A stretch of DNA of 43,143 bases from Stutzerimonas xanthomarina (GCF_003935375.1 NZ_RHQM01000025.1:1-43143), one strand, 5' to 3'; counted from the first letter of the stretch, positions 32,893 through 41,448 are shown. The notes: generated by a model not told the origin, from the letters alone. A program made the numbers and translations.

Positions 32893-34302
32893 ATGCGCTA
32901 CATCAGCACTCGCGGCCAGGCGCCGGCCCTGAACTTCGAAGACGTCCTGCTGGCCGGCCTGGCCAGCGATGGCGGCCTGTACGTGCCGGAGAACCTGCCG
33001 CGGTTCACCGTGGAAGAAATTGCCTCCTGGGCCGGCCTGCCGTATCACGAGCTGGCCTTTCGGGTCATGCGCCCGTTCGTTGCCGGCAGCATTCCGGACG
33101 CCGACTTCAAGCGAATCCTCGAAGAAACCTATGGCGTCTTCGCCCATAGCGCCATCGCCCCGCTGCGTCAGCTGAACGGCAACGAGTGGGTGCTGGAGCT
33201 GTTTCACGGCCCAACCCTGGCGTTCAAGGATTTCGCCTTGCAGCTGCTCGGTCGTCTGCTCGATCACGTGCTGGCCAAGCGTGGCGAGCGCGTGGTGATC
33301 ATGGGCGCCACCTCCGGTGATACCGGTTCGGCGGCCATCGAAGGCTGCAAGGCCTGCGACAACGTCGACATCTTCATCATGCACCCGCACAACCGCGTAT
33401 CCGAGGTGCAGCGCCGGCAGATGACCACCATCCTCGGCGACAACATTCACAACATCGCCATCGAAGGCAACTTCGACGACTGCCAGGAGATGGTCAAGGC
33501 CAGCTTTGCCGACCAGGGTTTCCTCAAGGGCACCCGTCTGGTGGCAGTCAACTCGATCAACTGGGCGCGGATCATGGCCCAGATCGTCTACTACTTCCAC
33601 GCTGCGCTGCAGCTCGGCGGTCCGGCGCGCTCCGTGGCGTTCTCAGTGCCGACCGGCAATTTCGGCGACATCTTTGCCGGCTATCTGGCGCGCAACATGG
33701 GCCTGCCGATCAACCAGCTGATCGTTGCCACCAACCGCAACGATATCCTGCATCGCTTCATGTCCGGCAACCGCTACGACAAGGACACCCTGCACGCGTC
33801 GCTGTCGCCGTCGATGGACATCATGGTGTCGTCGAACTTCGAGCGTCTGCTGTTCGACCTGCATGGTCGCAATGGCAAGGCCGTGGCCGAACTGCTGGAT
33901 GGTTTCCGTGCCAGCGGCAAGCTGTCGGTGGAAGAGGAACGCTGGGCCGAAGCGCGCAAGCTGTTCGATTCGCTGGCCGTGGATGACGAGCAGACCTGCG
34001 CCACCATCGCTCAGGTCTTCAAGGAAACCGGCGAAGTGCTCGATCCGCATACGGCCATCGGCGTGCATGCCGCACGCGAATGCCGTCGCAGCCTGAGCGT
34101 CCCGATGGTGACACTGGGCACCGCGCACCCGGTGAAATTCCCGGATGCGGTGGAGAAGGCGGGTATTGGCCAAGCACTTGCCCTGCCGGCGCACCTGGCT
34201 GATCTGTTCGAACGCAGCGAGCGTTGCACAGTGCTGCCGAGCGAACTGAAGGCCGTTCAGGCCTTCGTTGGTCAGCACGGCAACCGGGGCAAGCCGCTGT
34301 AA
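32893..34302 (+). CDS. thrC: Threonine synthase
   Basis: PLP enzyme converting O-phosphohomoserine to threonine. At 469 residues it is of the long (class 2) type found in Pseudomonas and yeast. MRYISTRGQAPALNFEDVLLAGLASDGGLYVPE is the N-terminus, K112 in TLAFKDFALQ is the PLP lysine, and the phosphate-binding region is MGATSGDTGSAAI. hom lies upstream; thrB is not here, as in Pseudomonas. Confidence 0.98.
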   Translation: MRYISTRGQAPALNFEDVLLAGLASDGGLYVPENLPRFTVEEIASWAGLPYHELAFRVMRPFVAGSIPDADFKRILEETYGVFAHSAIAPLRQLNGNEWVLELFHGPTLAFKDFALQLLGRLLDHVLAKRGERVVIMGATSGDTGSAAIEGCKACDNVDIFIMHPHNRVSEVQRRQMTTILGDNIHNIAIEGNFDDCQEMVKASFADQGFLKGTRLVAVNSINWARIMAQIVYYFHAALQLGGPARSVAFSVPTGNFGDIFAGYLARNMGLPINQLIVATNRNDILHRFMSGNRYDKDTLHASLSPSMDIMVSSNFERLLFDLHGRNGKAVAELLDGFRASGKLSVEEERWAEARKLFDSLAVDDEQTCATIAQVFKETGEVLDPHTAIGVHAARECRRSLSVPMVTLGTAHPVKFPDAVEKAGIGQALALPAHLADLFERSERCTVLPSELKAVQAFVGQHGNRGKPL

Positions 34303-34316
34303 CGCTGCGGTAATAC

Positions 34317-34348
34317 AAAAAAGGCCAGTCGCATGACTGGCCTTTTTT
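34317..34348. terminator. Bidirectional terminator between thrC and rnt
   Basis: AAAAAAGGCCAGTC pairs perfectly with GACTGGCCTTTTTT around a GCAT loop. It lies 14 bp past the thrC stop and about 70 bp past the end of rnt on the other strand, with T-runs for both directions. Confidence 0.95.
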
Positions 34349-34420
34349 CGTTTACAGCGCCGATTTCGACTGCTGGCGTTCCGAAGTGGGCCTTCGCCCC
34401 GATGCCCCGTATCCCAGACG

Positions 34421-35095
34421 TTACTCGTCGAACTCTTCCCAACCGCCCATTTCCCGCCAACGATTGACGATGCCGCAGAACAGCTCGGCAGTCTTCTCGG
34501 TGTCGTACCGGGCCGAGTGCGCCTCGCGGCCGTCGAAGTCGATCCCGGCGGCCTGGCAGGCCTTGGCCAGCACGGTCTGGCCGTAGGCAAGGCCAGCGAG
34601 GGTGGCTGTGTCGAAGCTGGAGAAGGGGTGGAACGGGTTGCGCTTGATCTCGCAACGAGCGATGGCTGCGTTGAGAAAGCCCAGATCGAAGCTGCTGTTA
34701 TGACCGACCAGAATCGCGCGCTTGCAGCCGGCGGATTTCACCGCCTTGCGCACGCTGCGAAAGATATCGGTCAGGGCCTGCGATTCGGGCACGGCCATGC
34801 GCAGCGGATGGTCGAGCTTGATGCCGGTGAACTCCAGCGCGGCTGCCTCGATGTTGGCGCCAGCGAAAGGCTCCACGCGGTAGAACAAGGTGTCCTGCGG
34901 GTACAGCAGGCCTTGCTCGTCCATGCCGATGGTCACGGCCGCAATTTCCAGCAGCGCATCCGTTGCGCTGTTGAAGCCGCCGCACTCGACATCGATCACC
35001 ACTGGCAGGAAACCACGGAAACGCCGCGCCATCGGCGAGCGGGGTTTGCCCGGCAGGTGCTCTTCGAGCTCGTCTTCGAAGTGTTCTTCGCTCAT
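34421..35095 (-). CDS. rnt: Ribonuclease T
   Basis: A 224-residue 3'-5' exoribonuclease that matures tRNA and rRNA 3' ends; DEDDh exonuclease acting as a dimer. VIDVECGGFNSATDALLEIAAV gives the first D/E pair, LVGHNSSFDLGFLNAA the second D, and EAHSARYDTEKTAELFC the final His and Asp. The start overlaps the pyrC stop (ATGA), so rnt is translationally coupled to pyrC. Confidence 0.97.
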   Translation of the reverse strand: MSEEHFEDELEEHLPGKPRSPMARRFRGFLPVVIDVECGGFNSATDALLEIAAVTIGMDEQGLLYPQDTLFYRVEPFAGANIEAAALEFTGIKLDHPLRMAVPESQALTDIFRSVRKAVKSAGCKRAILVGHNSSFDLGFLNAAIARCEIKRNPFHPFSSFDTATLAGLAYGQTVLAKACQAAGIDFDGREAHSARYDTEKTAELFCGIVNRWREMGGWEEFDE

Positions 35096-36135
35096 GCGTT
35101 CGTCTCCAGGCGCCAGTGCAGTCGTTCCCCGGCACGCAGCGGCACGACGACCTGCTCACCGAATGGCAGATTGGCCGGCACGTTCCACTCCTCGCGCACC
35201 AGGGTGATCTGCGTGGTGTTGCGCGGCAGACCGTAGAAATCCGGACCGAAGTGACTGGCAAAGGGTTCCAGTTTGTCTAGCGCCTGCCGCTGCTCGAATG
35301 CTTCGGCGTACAGCTCGATGGCCGCATGCGCGGTATAGCACCCAGCACAACCGCAGGCAGCTTCCTTGGCGTGCTGTGCGTGGGGGGCCGAGTCGGTGCC
35401 GAGGAAGAACTTCGGGTTGCCGCTGGTTGCGGCATCCAGCAGGGCTTCCTGGTGAACGTTGCGCTTGAGCACCGGCAGGCAGAAAAGGTGCGGACGAATG
35501 CCGCCGACCAGCATGTGGTTGCGGTTGTACAGCAGGTGGTGCGCGGTGATGGTGGCGCCGACGTTGGTGCCTGCCGCCTGGACGAACTGCACGGCGTCAC
35601 GGGTGGTGATGTGCTCGAACACCACTTTCAGGGTTGGGAAGCGCGCGGTGACGCGGCTCAACTGCTCGTCGATGAAGTGTTTCTCACGATCGAAGATATC
35701 GATCTCGCTGCGCGTGACCTCGCCGTGGACCAGCAAAGGCAGGCCGACCTCCGCCATGGTTTCCAGCACGCCGAAGATGTTGTCGATCGCGGTCACGCCG
35801 GAAGCGGAGTTGGTGGTCGCGCCTGCCGGATATAGCTTGGCGGCATGCACGAAGCCGCTGGCCTTGGCCTGGCGGATATCGTCAGAACTGGTGCTGTCGG
35901 TGAGATAGAGCACCATCAATGGCGTGAAATCACTGCCGGCCGGCCGAGCCGCCAGGATGCGCTGGCGATAGGCTTCGGCCTCGTCGGCATTGCGTACCGG
36001 TGGCACCAGGTTCGGCATGATGATGGCGCGGGCGAACTGGCGAGCAGCATCCGCGACGGTGTGGGGCAGGGCGGCGCCGTCGCGCAGGTGGATGTGCCAG
36101 TCGTCGGGGCGCAGCAGGGTGAGTCGGTCGGACAT
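35092..36135 (-). CDS. pyrC: Dihydroorotase PyrC (class II)
   Basis: Third step of pyrimidine synthesis: closes carbamoyl-aspartate to dihydroorotate. The 347-residue length fits E. coli-type PyrC. The metal-binding His pair is in DDWHIHLRDGA (H14, H16), the lysine expected to be carboxylated is in AAKLYPAGATTNS, and other His/Asp ligands appear in VFEHITTRD, ITAHHLLYNRNH and FLGTDSAPH. pyrC leads the pyrC-rnt pair and is divergent from motY. Confidence 0.98.
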   Translation of the reverse strand: MSDRLTLLRPDDWHIHLRDGAALPHTVADAARQFARAIIMPNLVPPVRNADEAEAYRQRILAARPAGSDFTPLMVLYLTDSTSSDDIRQAKASGFVHAAKLYPAGATTNSASGVTAIDNIFGVLETMAEVGLPLLVHGEVTRSEIDIFDREKHFIDEQLSRVTARFPTLKVVFEHITTRDAVQFVQAAGTNVGATITAHHLLYNRNHMLVGGIRPHLFCLPVLKRNVHQEALLDAATSGNPKFFLGTDSAPHAQHAKEAACGCAGCYTAHAAIELYAEAFEQRQALDKLEPFASHFGPDFYGLPRNTTQITLVREEWNVPANLPFGEQVVVPLRAGERLHWRLETNA

Positions 36136-36239
36136 GCAGGGGTTTCCAGGCGGGTGAAACGTGCGCGAATGCTACCGGAAAAGCCCGGAGACGGCATCTC
36201 GCCTTCGTCTGCCAGGCTTGGGCACTGACCGTGACACGC

Positions 36240-36266
36240 TCAAGTTTGCCGGCCGGGCACCGATAC
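36240..36266 (+). promoter_or_regulatory. Sigma-28 (FliA)-type promoter for motY
   Basis: TCAAGTTT (36240-36247), an 11-bp spacer and ACCGATAC (36259-36266) match the FliA consensus TAAAGTTT-N11-GCCGATAA at 13 of 16 positions with exact spacing. A start near 36274 would give a short leader to the GTG at 36300. This fits a flagellar motor gene. Confidence 0.72.
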
Positions 36267-36299
36267 CTAGAAGGAATACGCATCCTCTCGGAGTTCATC

Positions 36300-37190
36300 G
36301 TGCGCCTGCGCCCCCTCGTACTGTTGTGCCTGCTCGCTTCACCGGCCAACGCCCTGACATTCCAGACGCGGCTGGAACGGGTGCAATGGCAGGTGGAGGG
36401 CGATCAGTTCGAGTGCCGACTGACCCAGCCCATCGCCGGTTTCGGCAGCGGCGAGTTCGTCAGGCGTGCCGGCGAACAGGCGGTCTTTAGTTTGCACTCG
36501 CCGGAGCGCTGGCTTGGCGCCGGCTCGGCGACACTGCTTGCCGCAGCGGCGCCTTGGCAACCGTCGCGCAGTGATATCAATCTCGGCGTGGTCACCGTGA
36601 GTGGTGGCGATATTCCGTTCAACAGCACCCAGCTACAGGCCGGGCGCCTGCTCAGCGGCCTGCTCGAAGGGCGTAGCCCGGTGGTTCGGCATCGCACCAT
36701 GCACGGCGGCGATACCCTGGAGATTCGCCTGTTGCCGGCGCGCTTCGGCAAGGCTTACGAGGACTACCGCGCCTGTACGGCCAAGCTGCTGCCAGTCAAT
36801 TTCGATCAGGTGCGCCAGTCGCAGATCGGTTTCCCGAGCAGCGATGTGGTGCTGGACGCTCAGGGGCGCGCCAGGCTCGATGTCGTTCTGCAGTACATGC
36901 GCGCCGATCCCAGTGTGAATCGCATCGAACTTGATGGCCACTCGGACAACAGCGGCAATCGCCTGCTCAATCGGGATCTGTCGCGCCGTCGCGCACTGGC
37001 GGTTCAGGAGTACCTGGTCGCCAACGGCATAGCGCTGGAGCAGATCACCCTGCGCTTCCATGGCGAGCGCTATCCGCTGGTGGCCAACAGCAGCGAGGCC
37101 AATCGCGCGAAGAACCGGCGTGTCACCTTGCGCCTGGCGCGAGAAGCGGCGCCTCCTGCGCCCTCGGCTCCCGCCGCCCCGTCGTCTTGA
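36300..37190 (+). CDS. motY: Flagellar motor T-ring protein MotY (OmpA-like C-terminus)
   Basis: A 296-residue exported protein: signal peptide MRLRPLVLLCLLASPANA, a MotY-specific N-terminal domain (LTFQTRLERVQWQVEGD...), and a C-terminal OmpA-like peptidoglycan-binding domain (ELDGHSDNSGNRLLNRDLSRRRALAVQEYL), with a Pro/Ala-rich tail. MotY forms the T-ring that supports stators. The GTG start has GGAG six bases upstream; an in-frame upstream frame would include the promoter. It lies between pyrC and argG, as I recall for Pseudomonas. Confidence 0.94.
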   Translation: MRLRPLVLLCLLASPANALTFQTRLERVQWQVEGDQFECRLTQPIAGFGSGEFVRRAGEQAVFSLHSPERWLGAGSATLLAAAAPWQPSRSDINLGVVTVSGGDIPFNSTQLQAGRLLSGLLEGRSPVVRHRTMHGGDTLEIRLLPARFGKAYEDYRACTAKLLPVNFDQVRQSQIGFPSSDVVLDAQGRARLDVVLQYMRADPSVNRIELDGHSDNSGNRLLNRDLSRRRALAVQEYLVANGIALEQITLRFHGERYPLVANSSEANRAKNRRVTLRLAREAAPPAPSAPAAPSS

Positions 37191-37213
37191 TTGCCGCCGC
37201 AGCGGCGCGCCCC

Positions 37214-37242
37214 TGTAAAAGCCAGCCCATGACCGGTAGAAT
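37214..37242 (+). promoter_or_regulatory. Candidate argG promoter
   Basis: TAGAAT (37237-37242) as -10 and TGTAAA (37214-37219) as a weak -35 with a 17-bp spacer lie 36 bp before argG. No ArgR-type box was identified. Confidence 0.45.
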
Positions 37243-37277
37243 CGCAGGCTTTCCGTACAACCCGTGGAGCTGATGGC

Positions 37278-38495
37278 ATGGCGGACGTTAAGAAGGTAGT
37301 TCTGGCCTATTCCGGTGGCCTGGACACCTCGGTGATTCTGAAGTGGCTGCAAGACACCTATAACTGTGAAGTGGTGACCTTCACCGCCGACCTCGGCCAG
37401 GGCGAAGAAGTCGAGCCAGCGCGCACCAAGGCGCAGGCTCTGGGCGTCAAGGAAATCTACATCGACGACCTGCGCGAAGAGTTCGTGCGCGACTTCGTCT
37501 TCCCCATGTTCCGTGCCAATACCGTTTACGAAGGCGAGTACCTGCTGGGTACCTCCATCGCCCGTCCGCTGATCGCCAAGCGCCTGATCGAGATCGCCAA
37601 CGAGACTGGTGCCGATGCCATCTCCCACGGTGCCACCGGCAAGGGTAACGACCAGGTGCGCTTCGAGCTGGGCGCCTATGCGCTGAAGCCGGGCGTCAAG
37701 GTGATCGCTCCCTGGCGCGAGTGGGATCTGCTGTCGCGCGAGAAGCTGATGGACTACGCCGAGAAGCATGCCATCCCGATCGAGCGCCACGGCAAGAAGA
37801 AGTCGCCTTACTCCATGGATGCCAACCTGCTGCACATCTCCTACGAGGGCGGTGTGCTGGAAGACACCTGGACCGAGCACGAAGAAGACATGTGGCGCTG
37901 GACCAAGTCGCCGGAAGCGGCGCCGGACACCCCCACCTACATCGAACTGACCTACCGCAAGGGCGACATCGTCGCCATCGATGGCAAGGACATGACTCCA
38001 GCTCAGGTCCTGGCCGAGCTGAACCGCATCGGCGGCGAAAACGGCATCGGCCGCCTCGACATCGTCGAGAACCGCTATGTCGGCATGAAGTCCCGCGGCT
38101 GCTATGAGACGCCCGGCGGCACCATCATGCTCAAGGCCCACCGCGCAATCGAGTCGATCACCCTCGACCGCGAGGTCGCGCACCTGAAAGACGAGCTGAT
38201 GCCCAAGTACGCCAGCCTGATCTACAACGGCTACTGGTGGAGTCCCGAGCGCAGCATGCTGCAGCAGATGATCGACGCTTCCCAGGTCAACGTGAACGGC
38301 GTCGTGCGCCTGAAGCTGTACAAGGGCAACGTCATCGTCGTCGGCCGCAAGTCCGACGATTCGCTGTTCGACGCCAACATTGCGACCTTCGAAGAGGATG
38401 GCGGCGCCTACAACCAGGCGGACGCCGGCGGCTTCATCAAGCTCAACGCCCTGCGCATGCGCATCGCTGCCGGCAAGGGCCGCACCCAGTTCTGA
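37278..38495 (+). CDS. argG: Argininosuccinate synthase
   Basis: Joins citrulline and aspartate with ATP in arginine synthesis. It has 405 residues. The N-type PP-loop is LAYSGGLDTSVILKWL; the ligand-binding regions HGATGKGNDQVRFEL and KKSPYSMDANLLHISYEGG are intact. GGAG precedes the ATG. A hairpin after the stop separates it from gloA. Confidence 0.98.
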   Translation: MADVKKVVLAYSGGLDTSVILKWLQDTYNCEVVTFTADLGQGEEVEPARTKAQALGVKEIYIDDLREEFVRDFVFPMFRANTVYEGEYLLGTSIARPLIAKRLIEIANETGADAISHGATGKGNDQVRFELGAYALKPGVKVIAPWREWDLLSREKLMDYAEKHAIPIERHGKKKSPYSMDANLLHISYEGGVLEDTWTEHEEDMWRWTKSPEAAPDTPTYIELTYRKGDIVAIDGKDMTPAQVLAELNRIGGENGIGRLDIVENRYVGMKSRGCYETPGGTIMLKAHRAIESITLDREVAHLKDELMPKYASLIYNGYWWSPERSMLQQMIDASQVNVNGVVRLKLYKGNVIVVGRKSDDSLFDANIATFEEDGGAYNQADAGGFIKLNALRMRIAAGKGRTQF

Positions 38496-38520
38496 TAAGC
38501 TGGCGCGCCCGAGCAAACCG

Positions 38521-38541
38521 ACCCCGGCCATGTGCCGGGGT
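38521..38541 (+). terminator. Likely terminator after argG
   Basis: ACCCCGGC and GCCGGGGT form a perfect 8-bp stem with a CATGT loop, 25 bp past the argG stop, followed by the T-rich but interrupted TGTACTTTC. Moderate strength, so some read-through into gloA is possible. Confidence 0.65.
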
Positions 38542-38590
38542 TGTACTTTCTGCACTGCCACAAGCGCTGCCGAACGAGGAGACCTGAATC

Positions 38591-38983
38591 ATGAGACTGC
38601 TGCATACCATGCTGCGTGTCGGCGATATGGAAAAGTCCATCGCCTTCTATACCGAAGTGCTGGGCATGACCCTGCTGCGCCGCAAAGACTATCCGGACGG
38701 CAAGTTCACGCTCGCCTTCGTCGGTTACGGCGACGAGGCGCACAACAGCGTCATCGAGCTGACCCACAACTGGGGTGTCGAGACCTACGAGCTGGGTAAT
38801 GGCTACGGCCACATCGCCCTGGAAGTGGAAGATGTCTACAAGGCCTGCGAGGACATCCGTGCCCGTGGCGGCAAGATCACCCGGGAGCCGGGGCCGATGA
38901 TGCACGGTTCGAGCATTCTGGCCTTCGTTGAAGACCCGGATGGCTACAAGATCGAACTCTTGTCGCCGAAGCGCGCTGACTGA
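38591..38983 (+). CDS. gloA: Lactoylglutathione lyase (glyoxalase I)
   Basis: Converts the methylglyoxal-glutathione adduct to S-lactoylglutathione. The 130-residue short form matches the Ni-type bacterial enzymes. Metal ligands are H5 in LLHTMLRV, a Glu in VIELTHNWG, the His in GYGHIALEV and a Glu near the end in YKIELL. GAGGAG lies before the ATG. Confidence 0.97.
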   Translation: MRLLHTMLRVGDMEKSIAFYTEVLGMTLLRRKDYPDGKFTLAFVGYGDEAHNSVIELTHNWGVETYELGNGYGHIALEVEDVYKACEDIRARGGKITREPGPMMHGSSILAFVEDPDGYKIELLSPKRAD

Positions 38984-38995
38984 TCGGTAGATATG

Positions 38996-39028
38996 AAAAA
39001 GCCCCTTTCGGGGCTTTTTCTTTTTTTT
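38996..39028. terminator. Bidirectional terminator between gloA and the small acidic-protein gene
   Basis: AAAAAGCCCC pairs perfectly with GGGGCTTTTT around TTTC, followed by another T-run, 13 bp past gloA. The T-run overlaps the stop codon of the minus-strand small gene. Confidence 0.95.
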
Positions 39029-39206
39029 ATAGATCGAAGTCGAAGTCGTTCAACTGTTTCTGCAGGCGGCGTTCCTCCAGCAGGTTGTCGATGATTCGGC
39101 GCTTGGTCAGATTGGTCTTGGCGACCTCGACGGGAGCTTCGCTGCTCTCATCGTCATCTTCGGCGATGAAATCGTCTTCGATCTGAATGTCTTCTTTCTC
39201 GGCCAC
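39027..39206 (-). CDS. Small acidic conserved protein (PA3496-like), 59 residues
   Basis: A 59-residue protein: an acidic N-terminal half (MAEKEDIQIEDDF, AEDDDESSE) followed by a basic amphipathic stretch TNLTKRRIIDNLLEERRLQKQL and an NDFDFDL tail. The GTG start has GGAG seven bases upstream. From memory it resembles the hypothetical protein next to nth in P. aeruginosa, PA3496; function unknown. It has its own candidate promoter. The acidic/basic layout suggests a disordered adaptor, which is only inference. Confidence 0.8.
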   Translation of the reverse strand: MAEKEDIQIEDDFIAEDDDESSEAPVEVAKTNLTKRRIIDNLLEERRLQKQLNDFDFDL

Positions 39207-39243
39207 TTGTTCACTCCAAGGCTACGGGGCGCTCTTGGCGCAC

Positions 39244-39272
39244 CTTATAGCCGCAAATCGGGAGCCGGTAAA
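39244..39272 (-). promoter_or_regulatory. Candidate promoter of the small acidic-protein gene
   Basis: On the minus strand TTTACC (39267-39272) and TATAAG (39244-39249) are 17 bp apart, 38 bp before the GTG. It also lies just beyond the nth stop, so the small gene need not depend on the nth/rnf transcript. Confidence 0.5.
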
Positions 39273-39314
39273 AAAGTTTTTTTCAATCGCGATGCAAGCT
39301 TTTCGCTAGCGCAC

Positions 39315-39953
39315 TCAATCGTCCGAAGTCTTGTGCCTGTATTCGCAGAGATCCTCGATCCGACAGCTGCCGCATAATGGTTTGCGCGCCTTGCAGACAT
39401 AGCGGCCGTGCAGGATCAGCCAGTGGTGTGCATCGAGCAGATAATCCTTCGGTACGAACCGAATCAGCTTGCGTTCGACCTCCAGAACGTTCTTGCCTGG
39501 GGCGATGCCGGTGCGGTTGCTGACCCGGAAGATGTGCGTGTCCACCGCCATGGTGAATTGGCGGAATGCCGTGTTCAGTACCACGTTGGCGGTCTTGCGG
39601 CCCACCCCGGGGAGGGCTTCCAGATCCTCGCGATTGTCCGGTACCTGGCTGCCATGCTTCTCGATCAGGATGCGACAGGTCTCGATGACGTTCTTCGCCT
39701 TGCTCGGATACAACCCGATGGTGCGGATGTACTCGCACAGGCCGTCGTAGCCGAGGGCGTAAATCGCCTCCGGGGTGTTGGCCACGGGGTAGAGCCTGGC
39801 AGTGGCCTTGTTCACGCCGACATCGGTGGCCTGGGCCGAGAGGATCACGGCGATCAGCAGCTCGAAGGGCGTGCTGTAGGCCAGCTCGGTCTTCGGCTCG
39901 GGGTTGTCTTCATGCAAGCGCCGGAAGATTTCCCGACGTTTTTCGGCATTCAT
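39315..39953 (-). CDS. nth: Endonuclease III
   Basis: DNA glycosylase/AP lyase for oxidised pyrimidines, 212 residues. The helix-hairpin-helix LEALPGVGRKTANVVLNTAF has the catalytic Lys and VDTHIFRVSNRTG the catalytic Asp. The C-terminal 4Fe-4S motif C-x6-C-x2-C-x5-C is present in CKARKPLCGSCRIEDLCEY. Follows rnfE by 10 bp, so it is probably in the rnf transcript, as in other gammaproteobacteria. Confidence 0.98.
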   Translation of the reverse strand: MNAEKRREIFRRLHEDNPEPKTELAYSTPFELLIAVILSAQATDVGVNKATARLYPVANTPEAIYALGYDGLCEYIRTIGLYPSKAKNVIETCRILIEKHGSQVPDNREDLEALPGVGRKTANVVLNTAFRQFTMAVDTHIFRVSNRTGIAPGKNVLEVERKLIRFVPKDYLLDAHHWLILHGRYVCKARKPLCGSCRIEDLCEYRHKTSDD

Positions 39954-39963
39954 CGGAACGGGC

Positions 39964-40677
39964 TCACTCGATCACACCGGTTACGCGCACGCGGCGGCTG
40001 GCGGCCGGCGCAGCGGGCTGGGTGGCGCGGGCTCGTTCGGCAAGCTGCTGGTCGATCCGGTTCTTCAGCGCAATCAGCAGGCCGAGCACGATGAAGGCGC
40101 CAGGCGGCAGAATCGCCAACAGGAAGCCCTTGTAGTCGCTGAACAGAGTGATTTGCCAGTCAGCGGCGATCGGGCCGAACAGCAGGTGCATGTTGGCGAA
40201 CAGCGCACCGGTGCCGAACAGTTCGCGCAGGCCGCCTAGCACCACCAGAACCAGACAGAAGCCGATGCCCATGACCAGACCGTCGAAGCCTGCGATCAGT
40301 GGATTGTGTTTGGCGGCGAACCCGTCGGCGCGTCCAAGAATGACGCAGTTGGTGGTGATCAGCGGGATGAAGATGCCGAGGATCTGGTACAGCTCGTAGG
40401 TGAAGGCCTGCATCAGTAGCTCAATGCAGGTGGTCAGCGCGGCGATGATCATCACGAATGCCGGCAGACGCACCGCGGTGTTGACCACGCCGCGCACCAG
40501 CGATACGCCGATGTTCGAACAGGTCAGCACCAGCATCGTCGCCAGGCCGAGTCCGAGTGCGTTGACCGCCGAGTTGCTGACGCCGAGCAGCGGACAGAGC
40601 CCGAGCAGCTGGACCAGCGCCGGGTTGTTCTTCCATAGTCCGTTGACGGTCAGTTCGCGATAGCTGGGTGCGCTCAT
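39964..40677 (-). CDS. rnfE: Electron transport complex subunit RnfE/RsxE
   Basis: A 237-residue inner-membrane subunit of the Rnf (Rsx) complex, which moves electrons between NADH and ferredoxin with ion transport. About six helices are visible. Conserved-type stretches are NPALVQLLGLCPLLGVSNSA and PLITTNCVILGRADGFA, with a membrane Cys in each as in the Nqr/Rnf D/E-type subunits. The start overlaps the rnfG stop (ATGA). Confidence 0.95.
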   Translation of the reverse strand: MSAPSYRELTVNGLWKNNPALVQLLGLCPLLGVSNSAVNALGLGLATMLVLTCSNIGVSLVRGVVNTAVRLPAFVMIIAALTTCIELLMQAFTYELYQILGIFIPLITTNCVILGRADGFAAKHNPLIAGFDGLVMGIGFCLVLVVLGGLRELFGTGALFANMHLLFGPIAADWQITLFSDYKGFLLAILPPGAFIVLGLLIALKNRIDQQLAERARATQPAAPAASRRVRVTGVIE

Positions 40678-41447
40678 GGCTGATCCCCTTGCGGCTCGGC
40701 TTCAGGCTCGTTGGTTTGCAGCTCGTCGCGGGTGGCGGCACTTCCAGCGCGTGAGTGGACGGTGGCTCCGGCGGGCTCGGTGCGGCTTTCCAAGGCGTCG
40801 CCGACTGCCCCGGTCGTCTCGCCGCCGGTTGCCAGCAGCTCGGCCTTGTGCGCATCGAAGTACTGCAAGGTGCGGTGCACGGCGCCGACCACGGCGCGGG
40901 GGGTGATGGTGGCGCCGGCGAACTGGTCGAATTCGCCGCGATCCTTCTTCACTGCCCAGCCTTCGGCCTCGGGGCTGCTCAGCGACTTGCCTTCGAAACT
41001 GCGAATCCAAGGACTTTTCGCCAGTTCGATCTTGTCGCCCAGTCCTGGCGTTTCACGATGACCGATGACGCGGACACCGGCGACCCGGCCGTCGGCGTGG
41101 ATGCCCACCAGCAGGTGAATCGCGCCGCTGTAGCCATCCGGCGCGATGGCCTGGAGGATCACGGCGTTTGGCCGGCCATCCTTGATTGCGACATAAGCGG
41201 GCAGAGGGCTCTTGTTGCCGAGCAAGCGGTCCTGGATCAGCACGCTGTCGTCGAGCAGGTGATTGTCATAACTGCCTGCGGGCAGAATTTCACCCAGTGC
41301 GCGAACCTGTGCGGCGCGTTCGGCGGCCTGGATGCGTTCGGCGGTTCCCTGCTGAAGCAGCGTCACCGCGCCTACGGTGACAATTGCGAACAGGCCCAGC
41401 ACCGCGGCGTTCTTCAGCATGGAACGGCTGATTTCCGGAAGCATCAT
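40674..41447 (-). CDS. rnfG: Electron transport complex subunit RnfG/RsxG
   Basis: A 257-residue subunit with one N-terminal transmembrane helix (about residues 12-30) and a periplasmic FMN-binding domain. The flavin attachment motif reads D-Q-F-A-G-A-T, with T180 the expected covalent FMN site; the position usually Ser/Thr two before GA is Ala. The C-terminal tail of about 60 residues is Ala/Glu/Thr-rich and lacks conservation. The start follows rnfD after 1 bp, so the genes are coupled. Confidence 0.94.
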   Translation of the reverse strand: MMLPEISRSMLKNAAVLGLFAIVTVGAVTLLQQGTAERIQAAERAAQVRALGEILPAGSYDNHLLDDSVLIQDRLLGNKSPLPAYVAIKDGRPNAVILQAIAPDGYSGAIHLLVGIHADGRVAGVRVIGHRETPGLGDKIELAKSPWIRSFEGKSLSSPEAEGWAVKKDRGEFDQFAGATITPRAVVGAVHRTLQYFDAHKAELLATGGETTGAVGDALESRTEPAGATVHSRAGSAATRDELQTNEPEAEPQGDQP

Positions 41448-41448
41448 G

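Noticed and set aside
31132..33600. 822-codon minus-strand open frame across hom and thrC
   Set aside because: Antisense to two unmistakable enzymes; long antisense frames are expected in GC-rich DNA because stop codons are AT-rich.
36633..38561. 642-codon minus-strand open frame across motY and argG
   Set aside because: Antisense shadow of conserved genes, low-complexity composition, no ribosome site or family signature.
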